From positions 1-54,430 of the forward strand of contig JAEYRU010000048.1 in the NCBI GenBank assembly GCA_023435335.1: a stretch of 54,430 nucleotides of DNA, given 5' to 3'. Both the position numbers and the translations under genes were made by a program. This DNA comes from Pseudomonadota bacterium (lineage in GTDB: Bacteria > Pseudomonadota > Alphaproteobacteria > Rhizobiales > Rhizobiaceae). This document shows positions 16,136 to 24,625 of the stretch, one piece after another. The notes beneath the pieces were generated by a model. The model was not told where the DNA came from and searched no databases. It saw nothing but the letters and a program-made list of their open reading frames with translations. Numbering within the stretch: the stretch's first letter is position 1; the number at the start of each line of letters is the position of its first letter.

Positions 16136-16345
16136 CTATTTCTCGTCCTTGCGTTCGGGCTCGCGCGGGTTGAACGCGATGAAGAAGCCGTGGAACGAAA
16201 TCGCCGCGAGCCCCGCGAACAGCGTACCCCAGAACATCGCTCCCGACATGAACTCGAATATGGCCCAGCCGCCGGCGACCAGCACGATAACGACACGCAG
16301 CCAGAGCGGCTTGAAGAACGGATCGTTCAGGTCGAACAGCTTCAT
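16136..16345 (-). CDS. Small DUF3329-like membrane protein
   Basis: 69 aa with GGAG 8 bases upstream of the ATG. It opens MKLFDLNDPFFKPLWLRV, then has two hydrophobic helices (about residues 15-33 and 38-58) and a charged C-terminal tail NPREPERKDEK. The N-terminal pattern matches small DUF3329-type proteins common in rhizobia. Role unknown. It stands alone, with about 150 bases to the MarR gene and a long non-coding stretch on its other side. Confidence 0.75.
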   Translation of the reverse strand: MKLFDLNDPFFKPLWLRVVIVLVAGGWAIFEFMSGAMFWGTLFAGLAAISFHGFFIAFNPREPERKDEK

Positions 16346-16769
16346 CGTTCACTCCTCGGACGGATCGCGTCGATCTGAATCGCTTGGTTCAGTGTCGACC
16401 ACTTTACGGATAGACGCTTCCGTCGGAAATCCCAACCCGCCTCGACTTTCAACCTGCTCCGGACGCGAGGAAAGGTTTTCCGGACGGCCCGAAGGTGTGG
16501 ATAGAGCCGCCCCCGCTTTTCTCTCAAGCCATTGAACTTCCACGACAATCGAAAAAAGTTCATCCCCACGTTTCGCACCGCCCGCATAATGGCGCCATCG
16601 CCCTCGCGGGAATCCGGTGCGCACCGGGTATCGGGGAGGGCGGCGGTGCCGGTTGGGCCGCGCTGCGGTAGCGCGGTTTGGGCGATGAGCCCCCACATCC
16701 GGGCCCTACAGGATGGACGCGCCCCGCCATAAGGCGGGCGGAAGGGGTGACAGACCTTCCGGGCGTCGT

Positions 16770-16803
16770 CCCGCGAAGCTCCGGGAGACCGGAGCGGAGC
16801 GGG
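16770..16803. repeat. Palindromic GC-rich repeat-like hairpin
   Basis: Outer stem CCCGC (16770-16774) pairs with GCGGG (16799-16803), a symmetric GAA/GGA internal loop follows, and the inner stem GCTCCGG (16778-16784) pairs with CCGGAGC (16789-16795) around a GAGA loop. Flanks GTCGTCCCGC and GCGGGATCCACGG resemble the ends of short intergenic palindromic repeats often seen in alphaproteobacterial genomes. Only one copy is visible in this window. Confidence 0.5.
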
Positions 16804-16830
16804 ATCCACGGCATCCGGGGCAAGCCACCG

Positions 16831-16890
16831 GACGGGCGGCCGCGAGGGCGCACGTATTACGCTAGATGAGCGTCCGAACGGCCGCCCGTC
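16831..16890. repeat. 12-base inverted repeat
   Basis: GACGGGCGGCCG (16831-16842) and its exact reverse complement CGGCCGCCCGTC (16879-16890) flank a 36-base spacer. It lies about 130 bases past the ppsA stop and could form a stable stem in either strand's transcript. No T-tract marks it as a standard terminator. Confidence 0.55.
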
Positions 16891-17020
16891 TTCCCACCTT
16901 CCCGTCGTATCGGGACCGGGTGGTGTTCTTTCTCAATGGCCAGACGGCTGAAATGCCGGGCGTGGCGAGGATGAAGTCTTGCCCGGTGCGACTGTCGGAC
17001 CCCGCCGCGTGGGGTCGTGC

Positions 17021-19438
17021 CTACTTCTCCGCCTCAGCCACCTGGCGTTTGACCGCGATGAAGCTGTCGGGACTGACGGAGATCGAATCGATGCCGCATT
17101 CCACGAGAAAGGCCGCGAATTCGGGATGATCGCTCGGTGCCTGCCCGCACAGGCCGATCTTGGCCCCAGCCTTCCTTGCCTCGGTGATGACATTGGAGAT
17201 CATCCATTTCACCGCGGCGTCCTGCTCGTCGAACAGCGAGGCAAGCTCGCCGGAGTCGCGGTCCACGCCGAGGGTCAGCTGGGTGAGATCGTTCGACCCG
17301 ATGGAGAAGCCGTCGAAGCGCTTGGCGAACTCGGCCGCCAGGATGACGTTGGAGGGGATCTCGCACATGACGAACACCTGCAACCCGTCCTTGCCGCGCT
17401 TCAAGCCGTTCTCCGCCATGACCTCGAGCACCCGGTCCGCCTCGCCGGTGGAGCGGCAGAACGGGATCATGACGATGACGTTCGAAAAGCCCATCGTGGT
17501 GCGCAGGCGCTCGATCGCGCGGCATTCCAGCGCGAAACCATCGCGATAGCGGGGCGAGTAGTAGCGTGCCGCGCCGCGGAAGCCGATCATCGGATTTTCT
17601 TCCGCCGGCTCGAACTCCGCGCCTCCGAGAAGGCCCGCATACTCGTTGGTCTTGAAGTCGCTCATGCGCACGATCACCGGCTTGGGCCATACCGCGGCCG
17701 CGATACGCGAAAGCCCGCGCGACAGCCGCTCGACGAAATACTCCGTCTTGTCGTCATAGCCGGCGGTCAGCTCCGCGATCTCGCGCTTTGCCGCCTCGTC
17801 CTTGAGCTGGTCGTAGCGGACCAGCGCCATCGGATGGACGCGAATATGGTTGCTGACGACGAACTCCATGCGCGCCAGCCCCACGCCGTCTGCGGGGATG
17901 CGCCACCAGCGCAGCGCCGCCCCCGGATTGCCGAGGTTGAGCATGATCTGCGTGCGGGTCTCGGGCAGGTCGGTGACGTCGACCGTCTCGATCTCGTACT
18001 GCGCCGTCCCCTCGTAGATGAAACCCTGGTCGCCCTCGGCGCAGGAAACCGTCACCTCCTGTTCCGAATGCAGCACCTCCGTGGCGTTGCCGGTCCCCAC
18101 GATCGCGGGCAGCCCGAGCTCGCGGCTGACGATAGCGGCATGCGAGGTGCGCCCGCCGTGATCGGTCACGATCGCCGCCGCCCGCTTCATGATCGGCACC
18201 CAGTCCGGGTCGGTCGTGCCGGTGACCAGCACCGAGCCGTCGACGAACTTGTCGATGTCGCGCGCGCTCTCGATGAGGCAGATGCGTCCGGCCACGACGG
18301 CGTCGCCGATCGAAAGCCCGGTGGCCAGCGTGCGTCCCTTCTCGGTGATCTTGTACGACTTGAAGCTGGTTGCCTCGCGCCGCGACTGGACTGTCTCCGG
18401 CCGCGCCTGGACGATGAACATCTCGCCGTTCTCGCCGTCCTTCGCCCATTCCATGTCCATCGGGCAGCCGTAATGCGCCTCGATCGCCGCGGCCCAGCGG
18501 GCGAGCGTGAGTATTTCATCGTCATTGAGCACGAAGGCGGCGCGCTCGGCCTTGGAGGTCGGGACGTTGCGAGTCGGCTTCTCGCCGGCGGCATAGATCA
18601 TCTTGATCGCCTTCTCGCCGCGCTTCTTCTCGATGATCGGGCTCAGCGAGTTCTCGCCGAGCAGCGGCTTGAACACCTGGTACTCGTCGGGGTCGACCGC
18701 GCCCTGCACGACGTTTTCACCAAGCCCCCAGGCCGCGTCGATGACCACGACGTCCTTGAAGCCAGTCTCGGTGTCGATGGAGAACATCACGCCCGAGCCG
18801 CCGAGGTCGGAGCGCACCATCTGCTGCACGCCGATCGACAGCGCCACGCTCATGTGGTCGAAGCCCTTGGCCTGGCGGTAGCTGATTGCCCGATCGGTGA
18901 AGAGCGAAGCATAGCAGCGGCGGCAGGCCTCCAGCAGGGCCTTCTCGCCGCGAATGTTGAGGAACGTCTCCTGCTGCCCCGCGAAGCTCGCGTCCGGGAG
19001 ATCCTCGGCGGTGGCGCTCGAGCGAACGGCGACGTCCACCTCGGACTTGCCGGTGCGCTCACAAAGCCGGTGGTAGGCTCCCACGATGGCCGCCGCGGTC
19101 GTTTCCGGCCATTCGCCGCGCAACAGGAGTGCGCGTATGTCCTTGCCGGTCTCGGCGAGAGTCGACTTCCCCGCGGCGAGGTTGGCAAGCATGGCCGTCA
19201 GCTTCTCGCGAAAACCGTTTGCCTCGATGTAGTCCCAGTACGCCTCGGCGGTGGTGGCGAAACCCGGCGGTACCCGGATGCCTTTCGGCGCCAGCGTCTG
19301 CACCATTTCGCCGAGCGAGGAATTCTTGCCGCCGACGCTGCCGACGTCGCTCCGCCTGACCTCTTCGAACCAGATGACGGGTTCGGCCTTGTGCGTCCGG
19401 TCTTCGGCAGCTCCGGTCGTGTGTACTGGCTTGTTCAT
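17021..19438 (-). CDS. ppsA: Phosphoenolpyruvate synthase (pyruvate, water dikinase)
   Basis: 805 aa from the ATG at 19438, which has GAGGAG upstream; the E. coli enzyme is of similar size. The N-terminal pyruvate-phosphate-dikinase ATP-grasp domain contains the VGGKNSSLGEM opening; the central swivelling domain has the phosphohistidine motif GGRTSHAAIVSRELGLPAIVG; the C-terminal TIM-barrel PEP-utilising domain includes GLCGQAPSDHPEF near the end. It makes PEP from pyruvate with ATP, a gluconeogenic step. Two FNR/FixK-like boxes lie in its upstream region, shared with divergent glk, so control by oxygen or redox state is possible. Confidence 0.95.
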   Translation of the reverse strand: MNKPVHTTGAAEDRTHKAEPVIWFEEVRRSDVGSVGGKNSSLGEMVQTLAPKGIRVPPGFATTAEAYWDYIEANGFREKLTAMLANLAAGKSTLAETGKDIRALLLRGEWPETTAAAIVGAYHRLCERTGKSEVDVAVRSSATAEDLPDASFAGQQETFLNIRGEKALLEACRRCYASLFTDRAISYRQAKGFDHMSVALSIGVQQMVRSDLGGSGVMFSIDTETGFKDVVVIDAAWGLGENVVQGAVDPDEYQVFKPLLGENSLSPIIEKKRGEKAIKMIYAAGEKPTRNVPTSKAERAAFVLNDDEILTLARWAAAIEAHYGCPMDMEWAKDGENGEMFIVQARPETVQSRREATSFKSYKITEKGRTLATGLSIGDAVVAGRICLIESARDIDKFVDGSVLVTGTTDPDWVPIMKRAAAIVTDHGGRTSHAAIVSRELGLPAIVGTGNATEVLHSEQEVTVSCAEGDQGFIYEGTAQYEIETVDVTDLPETRTQIMLNLGNPGAALRWWRIPADGVGLARMEFVVSNHIRVHPMALVRYDQLKDEAAKREIAELTAGYDDKTEYFVERLSRGLSRIAAAVWPKPVIVRMSDFKTNEYAGLLGGAEFEPAEENPMIGFRGAARYYSPRYRDGFALECRAIERLRTTMGFSNVIVMIPFCRSTGEADRVLEVMAENGLKRGKDGLQVFVMCEIPSNVILAAEFAKRFDGFSIGSNDLTQLTLGVDRDSGELASLFDEQDAAVKWMISNVITEARKAGAKIGLCGQAPSDHPEFAAFLVECGIDSISVSPDSFIAVKRQVAEAEK

Positions 19439-19493
19439 GGCGCTCCTCATTCGTTGCTGGACGCTTCGATACGCCTGATCGGCATTGCCGGCC

Positions 19494-19507
19494 TTGATCC
19501 GGGTCAA
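19494..19507. promoter_or_regulatory. FNR/FixK-type box between ppsA and glk
   Basis: TTGAT-CCGG-GTCAA is a perfect match to the TTGAY-N4-RTCAA consensus of Fnr/FixK-type regulators. It is centred about 62 bases upstream of the ppsA start and 134 bases upstream of the glk start. Confidence 0.6.
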
Positions 19508-19524
19508 GCAGGAAGGAAGCGGAC

Positions 19525-19538
19525 CTGATGCAGATCAA
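19525..19538. promoter_or_regulatory. Second FNR/FixK-like box between ppsA and glk
   Basis: CTGAT-GCAG-ATCAA matches 13 of 14 positions of TTGAY-N4-RTCAA. Its centre is 31 bases from the centre of the first box, close to three helical turns, so two dimers would bind the same face of the DNA. Confidence 0.5.
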
Positions 19539-19634
19539 AGCGGGGCGCCCGCGCAACTGCTTCCCTTGTCATATCGGTCCTGCGGCGATCCTGCCGTCAC
19601 GGGCGCGGGCCTCGGCCATTATTCGGGAGCGACT

Positions 19635-20606
19635 ATGACGACACAATCGCGCCAGGCGCTGGTGGGCGACATCGGCGGTACCCATGCCCGGTTCGCCATC
19701 AGCGACATCGACGAACTCACGATCTCGCATTTCGTGTCCTTCCGCTGCGCGCTGTTCGGATCGCTGCAGGAGGCCATCGGTGCCTATATGGATTCGATCC
19801 CGCATCGCCCGCTCATGGCCGGCCTTGCGATCGCGGGCCCCGTGGTCGGTGAGACGCTCAAGCTTACCAATCTGCCCTGGAGTTTCACGCACGAGGAACT
19901 CCGGACGGCGGCCGGCGTCGAGCAACTGGCACTCGTCAACGATTTCGAGGCGCAGGCCCTCGCGTTGCCGTATCTGACCGCACATGATGTCCATCGCATA
20001 GGCGGGGGCGAAGCTGACGGGCATTCCGCCAAAGTGGTTCTGGGGCCGGGAACCGGCCTCGGCATGGCCGCGCTGGTCCCGTGGTCCGTGGACGGCTGGA
20101 CCGCGGTCCCGAGCGAGGGCGGGCACATCACCTTCGCTGTTGAAAGCGCGGAGGAGTTCGCAATCGTTGACCGGCTGCGCGGCGAATTGGGCTTCGTTTC
20201 CGCCGAGCACCTGATTTCGGGACCCGCCCTGGTGCGCGTCTACCGGACCTTGGGAACGCTTCGCGGCCAGCAGGCCGAGGCTGCCAATTCAGTGGAGATC
20301 GTCCGGCTGGCGCTTGCAGGCGAAGACGCGGTCGCCGTCGCCGCGCTCGATTATTTCGTCACGTGGCTCGGCCGTTTCGCCGGAGACATGGCGCTGGCCT
20401 TCGGAGCGCGCGGCGGCGTCTATCTCGGCGGCGGGATCGTTCCGCACATCGTCGATGCATTGGAGCAATCAAGCTTCCGCACCGCGTTCGAGGCGAAGGG
20501 CGAGTTGTCCGCCTTCCTCGCGCCGATACCCGTCAACGTAATCAGGGCGGGCGACGTCGGGCTGCGCGGCGCGGCCGTGGCGCTTTCGCTGGCCGCACCC
20601 GCCTGA
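19635..20606 (+). CDS. glk: Glucokinase (bacterial Glk type)
   Basis: 323 aa from the ATG at 19635 with GGGAG upstream. The phosphate-1 motif LVGDIGGTHARFAI, the sugar-site segment LALVNDFEAQALALPYL, the phosphate-2 motif VLGPGTGLGMAAL and the adenosine-loop VYLGGGIVPHIVD are all present, as in E. coli-type glucokinases without a ROK signature. It phosphorylates glucose to glucose-6-phosphate. Divergent from ppsA and convergent with the nucleoside transporter operon, 11 bases away. Confidence 0.93.
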   Translation: MTTQSRQALVGDIGGTHARFAISDIDELTISHFVSFRCALFGSLQEAIGAYMDSIPHRPLMAGLAIAGPVVGETLKLTNLPWSFTHEELRTAAGVEQLALVNDFEAQALALPYLTAHDVHRIGGGEADGHSAKVVLGPGTGLGMAALVPWSVDGWTAVPSEGGHITFAVESAEEFAIVDRLRGELGFVSAEHLISGPALVRVYRTLGTLRGQQAEAANSVEIVRLALAGEDAVAVAALDYFVTWLGRFAGDMALAFGARGGVYLGGGIVPHIVDALEQSSFRTAFEAKGELSAFLAPIPVNVIRAGDVGLRGAAVALSLAAPA

Positions 20607-20617
20607 GCCCGGCCCGC

Positions 20618-21886
20618 TCACTCCTTGATGTAGGCCTTTCCGTCCGCCGCCGGCGCGCGCGCCCGCCCGATCAGGCCGGCGACCAGCACGATGGTCACGA
20701 TGTAGGGCGCCATCGCCAGGAACTCGGCCGGGATCGGCGTGCGCAGTATGGCCAGCTTCTGCTGCAGCGAGTCCGCGAAGCCGAAGACGAGCGCCGCGAG
20801 CAGCGCGCCGACGGGATGCCACCGCCCGAAGATCATGGCGGCGAGGCCGATGAACCCGCGCCCGGCGGTCATGTTGTCGTCGAAGCGGCCGACCGAACCG
20901 AGAGTGAACCACGCACCGCCGAAGCCCGCGACCATGCCGCCGATCATCACGTTGATGTACCTGACCGTATAGACGTTGATGCCCAGCGTATCGGCGGCTT
21001 CGGGATGCTCGCCCACCGAGCGGGCGCGCAGCCCGCTTCGGGTGTAGAAGAGATAGTAGGTCGCGATGGCGACCATGATCAGCGCGCCGTAGACGAAGAT
21101 GTTCTGCCGGAACAGCACGGGGCCGATCACCGGCAGGTCGCTGAGGAAGGGTATCTCGATCGCGCGGAACACCGGCGCATTGTTCAGGCTGCGGTACTGC
21201 GTCAGCACCTGGCTGCTGACATATGATGTCAGCCCTAGCACGAGCAGGTTGATGGCAACGCCGGCGATGATCTGGTCGACGCGGTAGGTGACGACCAGAG
21301 CCGCGAGCAGCAGGCCGAAGGCGCCTCCGATGAGCACTGCCGCCACCAGGCCGCCGGTGCCCCCGAGCAGGGAGCCTACCACGGCGCCGGTGAATGCACC
21401 GGCAAGCAGCATGCCCTCGATGGCGATGTTGACGACGCCGACGCGTTCGCAGAGCACACCCGCGAGACCGCCCAGCGCGATGGGCACCGCGCGCACGACC
21501 GTCGCCTGCAGCATGCCGGTCAGCGAGAAAGCCTTGTCCGCGGTCGCCCAGGTGAGAAATGCCGTCACCACGAGGAACAGGCCGATGCCGAACAGCAGGC
21601 CGGACCAGCGCGCCGCTCCCGGCAGAAACTGGCGGACGCCGAAGAAGGTCAGCACCGCGGCGACCACATAGCCGTAGGGCGCCGCCGGAACGACGAGATT
21701 GGGCACCGCGAAGGCGTCGCCCGGGAAAGCCAGCCGGAAGGTTGCGTTGCCGGAAACGGGTATGGCGAACACCACCGCGACGAACACGGCGAGCAGGATC
21801 AGCAGCCAGCCGATGATCTGCGTCTGGCGCTGCTTCTCGTGGCTGATCGCCTTGGCCCTTCCAGGTGCAATGTCCGTATTAGCCAT
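20618..21886 (-). CDS. ABC transporter permease, NupQ/YufQ type
   Basis: 422 aa. Multiple hydrophobic helices with the family features LCERVGVVNIAIEGMLLAGAF and GRGFIGLAAMIFGRWHPVGAL, which mark the second permease of BMP-type nucleoside/purine ABC importers. The N-terminus includes a longer cytoplasmic and membrane section before the core. It is the last gene of the operon bmp > ATPase > permease > permease; spacing to the first permease is 9 bases. Confidence 0.92.
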   Translation of the reverse strand: MANTDIAPGRAKAISHEKQRQTQIIGWLLILLAVFVAVVFAIPVSGNATFRLAFPGDAFAVPNLVVPAAPYGYVVAAVLTFFGVRQFLPGAARWSGLLFGIGLFLVVTAFLTWATADKAFSLTGMLQATVVRAVPIALGGLAGVLCERVGVVNIAIEGMLLAGAFTGAVVGSLLGGTGGLVAAVLIGGAFGLLLAALVVTYRVDQIIAGVAINLLVLGLTSYVSSQVLTQYRSLNNAPVFRAIEIPFLSDLPVIGPVLFRQNIFVYGALIMVAIATYYLFYTRSGLRARSVGEHPEAADTLGINVYTVRYINVMIGGMVAGFGGAWFTLGSVGRFDDNMTAGRGFIGLAAMIFGRWHPVGALLAALVFGFADSLQQKLAILRTPIPAEFLAMAPYIVTIVLVAGLIGRARAPAADGKAYIKE

Positions 21887-21895
21887 GCCAGCCGC

Positions 21896-23026
21896 CTACC
21901 GTTCCGCCCGTTTCCAGAATGCGAAGGAGAAGACCGACCGCAACAGCAGCGGCGCGGCCATGAAGATGATGATCAGCGCCTGGATGATGGAGATCAGGTC
22001 CAGGCTGACCCCGGCCGACACCTGCATCTGCCGGCCGCCCGCCTGCAACGCGCCGAAAAGCAGCCCCGCAAACAGCACGCCGACTGGGTGCGAGCGGCCC
22101 AGCAGCGCGACTGCGATGGCGTCGAAGCCTACGCCGCCCGAGAAGCCGGGCGAGGCGCGGCCGAGCACGCCCAGCACCTGGTTGGCGCCGGCGAGGCCGG
22201 CGAGCGCGCCGGCGAGCGCCATGACCACCACGATGATCAGACCCGACTTCATGCCTGCGTAGCGGGCAGCGTCCGGGTTGAGGCCCGAGGCGCGGAACTC
22301 GAATCCGACGGTGGAGCGGAACAGGAGCCAGTAGACGAAGATGACCGCCAGCACGACGACGATGATTCCGGCGTGCACCCTGAGCATCGGGTCGATCCAC
22401 GAGAGGAAACGCGGAAGCGCGGCGCTGCTCAGGATAGTTTCAGAGATCGGATCGGAGCGGCCCGCCTGCTGGATGGGCGGATTGCGCAACAGGTAGCCCA
22501 CAAGACGCATCGCGATCAGGTTGAGCATGATCGTCGTGATGACCTCGTGGGCGCCTGTCGTCGCCCTCAGCCAGCCTGCGATCGACGCCCAGAACGCACC
22601 GACGAGGGCGCCTGCCAGCAGCGCCAGCGGCATGTGGAGGTACCACGGCCAGCCCACGAGCGAGAAGCCCACGTACACGGCGGCAATGCCGCCGAGCAGC
22701 ACCTGTCCTTCGGCGCCTATGTTGAAGAGCCCGGCGCGGAAGCCGAGCGCGATGCCGAGGCCCGCCAGGGTCAGCGGCGCGGCCGCCGTCAGCGTCTCCG
22801 AGACTGCCGAGATCGATCCTACCGACCCGAGGAAGAGCGCTACGAACGACCTGCCTATCGCCTGCGGGGAGACGCCCGTGGCGAGCATGACGACGCTGCC
22901 GAGAACTAGGGCTACGATCACCGCAAGCACCGGAATGACGACAAGGTCCTGGAAACTCGTGCTTCCCGGAGCGGCGCGCTTGAGCAGCTGCTCCGCAAGG
23001 CTTTCGCGGTTGGCGGTCTCGCTCAT
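21896..23026 (-). CDS. ABC transporter permease, NupP/YufP type
   Basis: 376 aa. About eight or more membrane helices, with GFRAGLFNIGAEGQVLLGGIAA, ATTGAHEVITTIMLNLIA and GVGFDAIAVALLGRSHPVGV conserved in NupP-type permeases. The start overlaps the end of the ATPase gene by 4 bases (ATGA). It pairs with the following permease to form the channel for nucleosides or related purine compounds. Confidence 0.92.
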   Translation of the reverse strand: MSETANRESLAEQLLKRAAPGSTSFQDLVVIPVLAVIVALVLGSVVMLATGVSPQAIGRSFVALFLGSVGSISAVSETLTAAAPLTLAGLGIALGFRAGLFNIGAEGQVLLGGIAAVYVGFSLVGWPWYLHMPLALLAGALVGAFWASIAGWLRATTGAHEVITTIMLNLIAMRLVGYLLRNPPIQQAGRSDPISETILSSAALPRFLSWIDPMLRVHAGIIVVVLAVIFVYWLLFRSTVGFEFRASGLNPDAARYAGMKSGLIIVVVMALAGALAGLAGANQVLGVLGRASPGFSGGVGFDAIAVALLGRSHPVGVLFAGLLFGALQAGGRQMQVSAGVSLDLISIIQALIIIFMAAPLLLRSVFSFAFWKRAER

Positions 23027-24534
23027 GCCGCCACTCCCGCCATCGCGAGGCCGATGTCGTTCTTGTTGGCGGCCCGGCCGCCGGCACCGAACTCGGCGAC
23101 GATCCGCCCCTTGAACATGACCAGGATGCGGTCGGACAGAGCCAGTATCTCGTCCAGTTCCGACGACACGATCAGCACGCCGTCGCCCTCCTCGCGGGCG
23201 GCGACGATGCGTTTGTGAATATACTCGATCGAGCCGACGTCGAGGCCGCGTGTCGGCTGGGAGGCGATCATGAATTTGGTGTCCCGTGACAGCTCGCGTG
23301 CGACGATCATCTTCTGCTGGTTGCCTCCCGACAGGTTGCCCGCACGCTCGAAGATCGACGACGTGCGCACGTCGAAGTCGACGGCGAATCCGGCCGAATT
23401 CTCGTTCACCGCCTTCCAGTTCATCGCGATGCCGCGGGAATACGGCTGTTCGTAGTAGGTGTTGAGGGCCATGTTCTCGGCGATGGTGAAGTCGGAAATC
23501 ATGCCGCTGCGCTGACGATCCTCGGGCACGTGCGCGAAACCGAGGCGATGGCGGTCCCGCACGGAAATGTTCGTGATGTCCTGTCCCATGAAGGTGACGT
23601 CGCCGGAATGGACGCGGCGCAGGCCCGTGAGCGCTTCGATCAGGTGCGTCTGGCCGTTGCCCTGGACCCCGGCGATGCCGACGATCTCGCGGCTGCGCAC
23701 GCTGAAGCTCACATGGTCCACGGCCACCGCATCGTCGTCCCGCAGCACGGTGAGATTGCGAACGTCGAGCATGACCTCGCCCGGGGCGAACGGCTTCTTG
23801 TCCACCTCGAACACGACGGGGCGCCCCACCATCATTTCCGCCAGTTCGTGGTCGGACGTCTCACCCGGTATCCCCTCGCCTACTATCTTGCCGGCGCGCA
23901 GCACGCTGATGCGATCGGCCACCTCCTGGATCTCATGCAGCTTGTGGGTGATGAACACCAGCGCCTTGCCCGCATCGCGCAGCGACTTCACGATCTTGAA
24001 GAACTCGGTGACCTCCTGCGGCGTCAGCACGGCGGTCGGCTCGTCGAAGATCAGCACTTCGGCGGAACGGAAGAGCACCTTGATAATCTCGACGCGCTGC
24101 TGGATGCCGACGGGCAATTCCTCGATGACGGCGTCGGGATCGACCTCGAGGCCATATTCGGTGTTGATCGCGCGGACCTGTTCGCGCGCCTTGGCGAGAT
24201 CGAGATAATCGAGCATTCCCGTCGGCTCGACCCCGAGCACGACGTTTTCGGCGACGGTGAACACCGGAACCAGCATGAAATGCTGGTGGACCATGCCGAT
24301 TCCGGCGCGAATCGCGTCGCCTGGTCCGCGGAACTGCACAGGCTTGCCGTCGATCAGGATCTCGCCCTCGTCGGGCCGATACATCCCGGACAGCACGTTC
24401 ATCATCGTCGACTTGCCGGCGCCGTTCTCGCCGAGCAGGCCGAGCACCTCTCCGGGGCGAATCTTCAGGTTGACACCGGAATTGGCGACGATGTCACCGA
24501 AGCGTTTGGTGATGCCGCGAAGCTCGATTTCCAA
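23023..24534 (-). CDS. ABC transporter ATP-binding protein with two ATPase domains, NupO type
   Basis: 503 aa from a TTG at 24534 that follows AGGGGAG at 8-base spacing; the family normally begins right at this point (LEIELRGITKRFG). An ATG 23 codons upstream lacks a ribosome site and would lie in the intercistronic hairpin. The first ATPase domain has Walker A GENGAGKST, LPVGIQQRVEI and IFDEPTAVLTP. The second has the variant Walker A GVQGNGQTH and signature LSGGNQQK, as is normal for this family. It powers the two permeases downstream. Confidence 0.93.
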   Translation of the reverse strand: MEIELRGITKRFGDIVANSGVNLKIRPGEVLGLLGENGAGKSTMMNVLSGMYRPDEGEILIDGKPVQFRGPGDAIRAGIGMVHQHFMLVPVFTVAENVVLGVEPTGMLDYLDLAKAREQVRAINTEYGLEVDPDAVIEELPVGIQQRVEIIKVLFRSAEVLIFDEPTAVLTPQEVTEFFKIVKSLRDAGKALVFITHKLHEIQEVADRISVLRAGKIVGEGIPGETSDHELAEMMVGRPVVFEVDKKPFAPGEVMLDVRNLTVLRDDDAVAVDHVSFSVRSREIVGIAGVQGNGQTHLIEALTGLRRVHSGDVTFMGQDITNISVRDRHRLGFAHVPEDRQRSGMISDFTIAENMALNTYYEQPYSRGIAMNWKAVNENSAGFAVDFDVRTSSIFERAGNLSGGNQQKMIVARELSRDTKFMIASQPTRGLDVGSIEYIHKRIVAAREEGDGVLIVSSELDEILALSDRILVMFKGRIVAEFGAGGRAANKNDIGLAMAGVAA

Positions 24535-24571
24535 ACCTGTCGCTCCCCTGCGCCCCGTCCGAATAGAAGAC

Positions 24572-24600
24572 CGGCCCGCCGTTCTGAAAACGGCGGGCCG
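24572..24600 (-). terminator. Strong intercistronic hairpin between bmp and ATPase gene
   Basis: A perfect 12-bp stem (CGGCCCGCCGTT with AACGGCGGGCCG) and 5-base loop lies 25 bases after the bmp stop. The leftward transcript continues with GTCTTCTATTC, a weakly U-rich tail. Such hairpins commonly protect or partly terminate the transcript so that the binding protein is made in excess over the other subunits. Confidence 0.75.
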
Positions 24601-24625
24601 CAATACTACGGCAGCAGCTGGCCTC

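Larger units (their letters stand above)
16346..17020. other. Non-coding structured intergenic region
   Basis: This 675-base gap between the DUF3329 gene and the end of ppsA has no protein I can support on either strand. The part nearest DUF3329 should hold its promoter. From about 16560 to 16890 the DNA is very GC-rich and full of inverted repeats: CCCGCC-ATAA-GGCGGG at 16723-16738, a two-part hairpin at 16770-16803, and a 12-base inverted repeat at 16831-16890. It may be a palindromic repeat element, a terminator zone for ppsA, or a small RNA. I do not recognise an RNA family. Confidence 0.55.

Noticed and set aside
16349..16853. Overlapping minus-strand frames of 97-155 codons in the 16.3-16.9 kb gap
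   Set aside because: Arg/Pro-rich composition, no credible start or domain, and overlap with palindromic structures argue against real genes.
16979..19528. Long open frame on the plus strand opposite ppsA
   Set aside because: It is antisense to a convincing ppsA gene, has biased Arg/Asp/His-rich composition typical of a high-GC shadow frame, and no recognisable domain.
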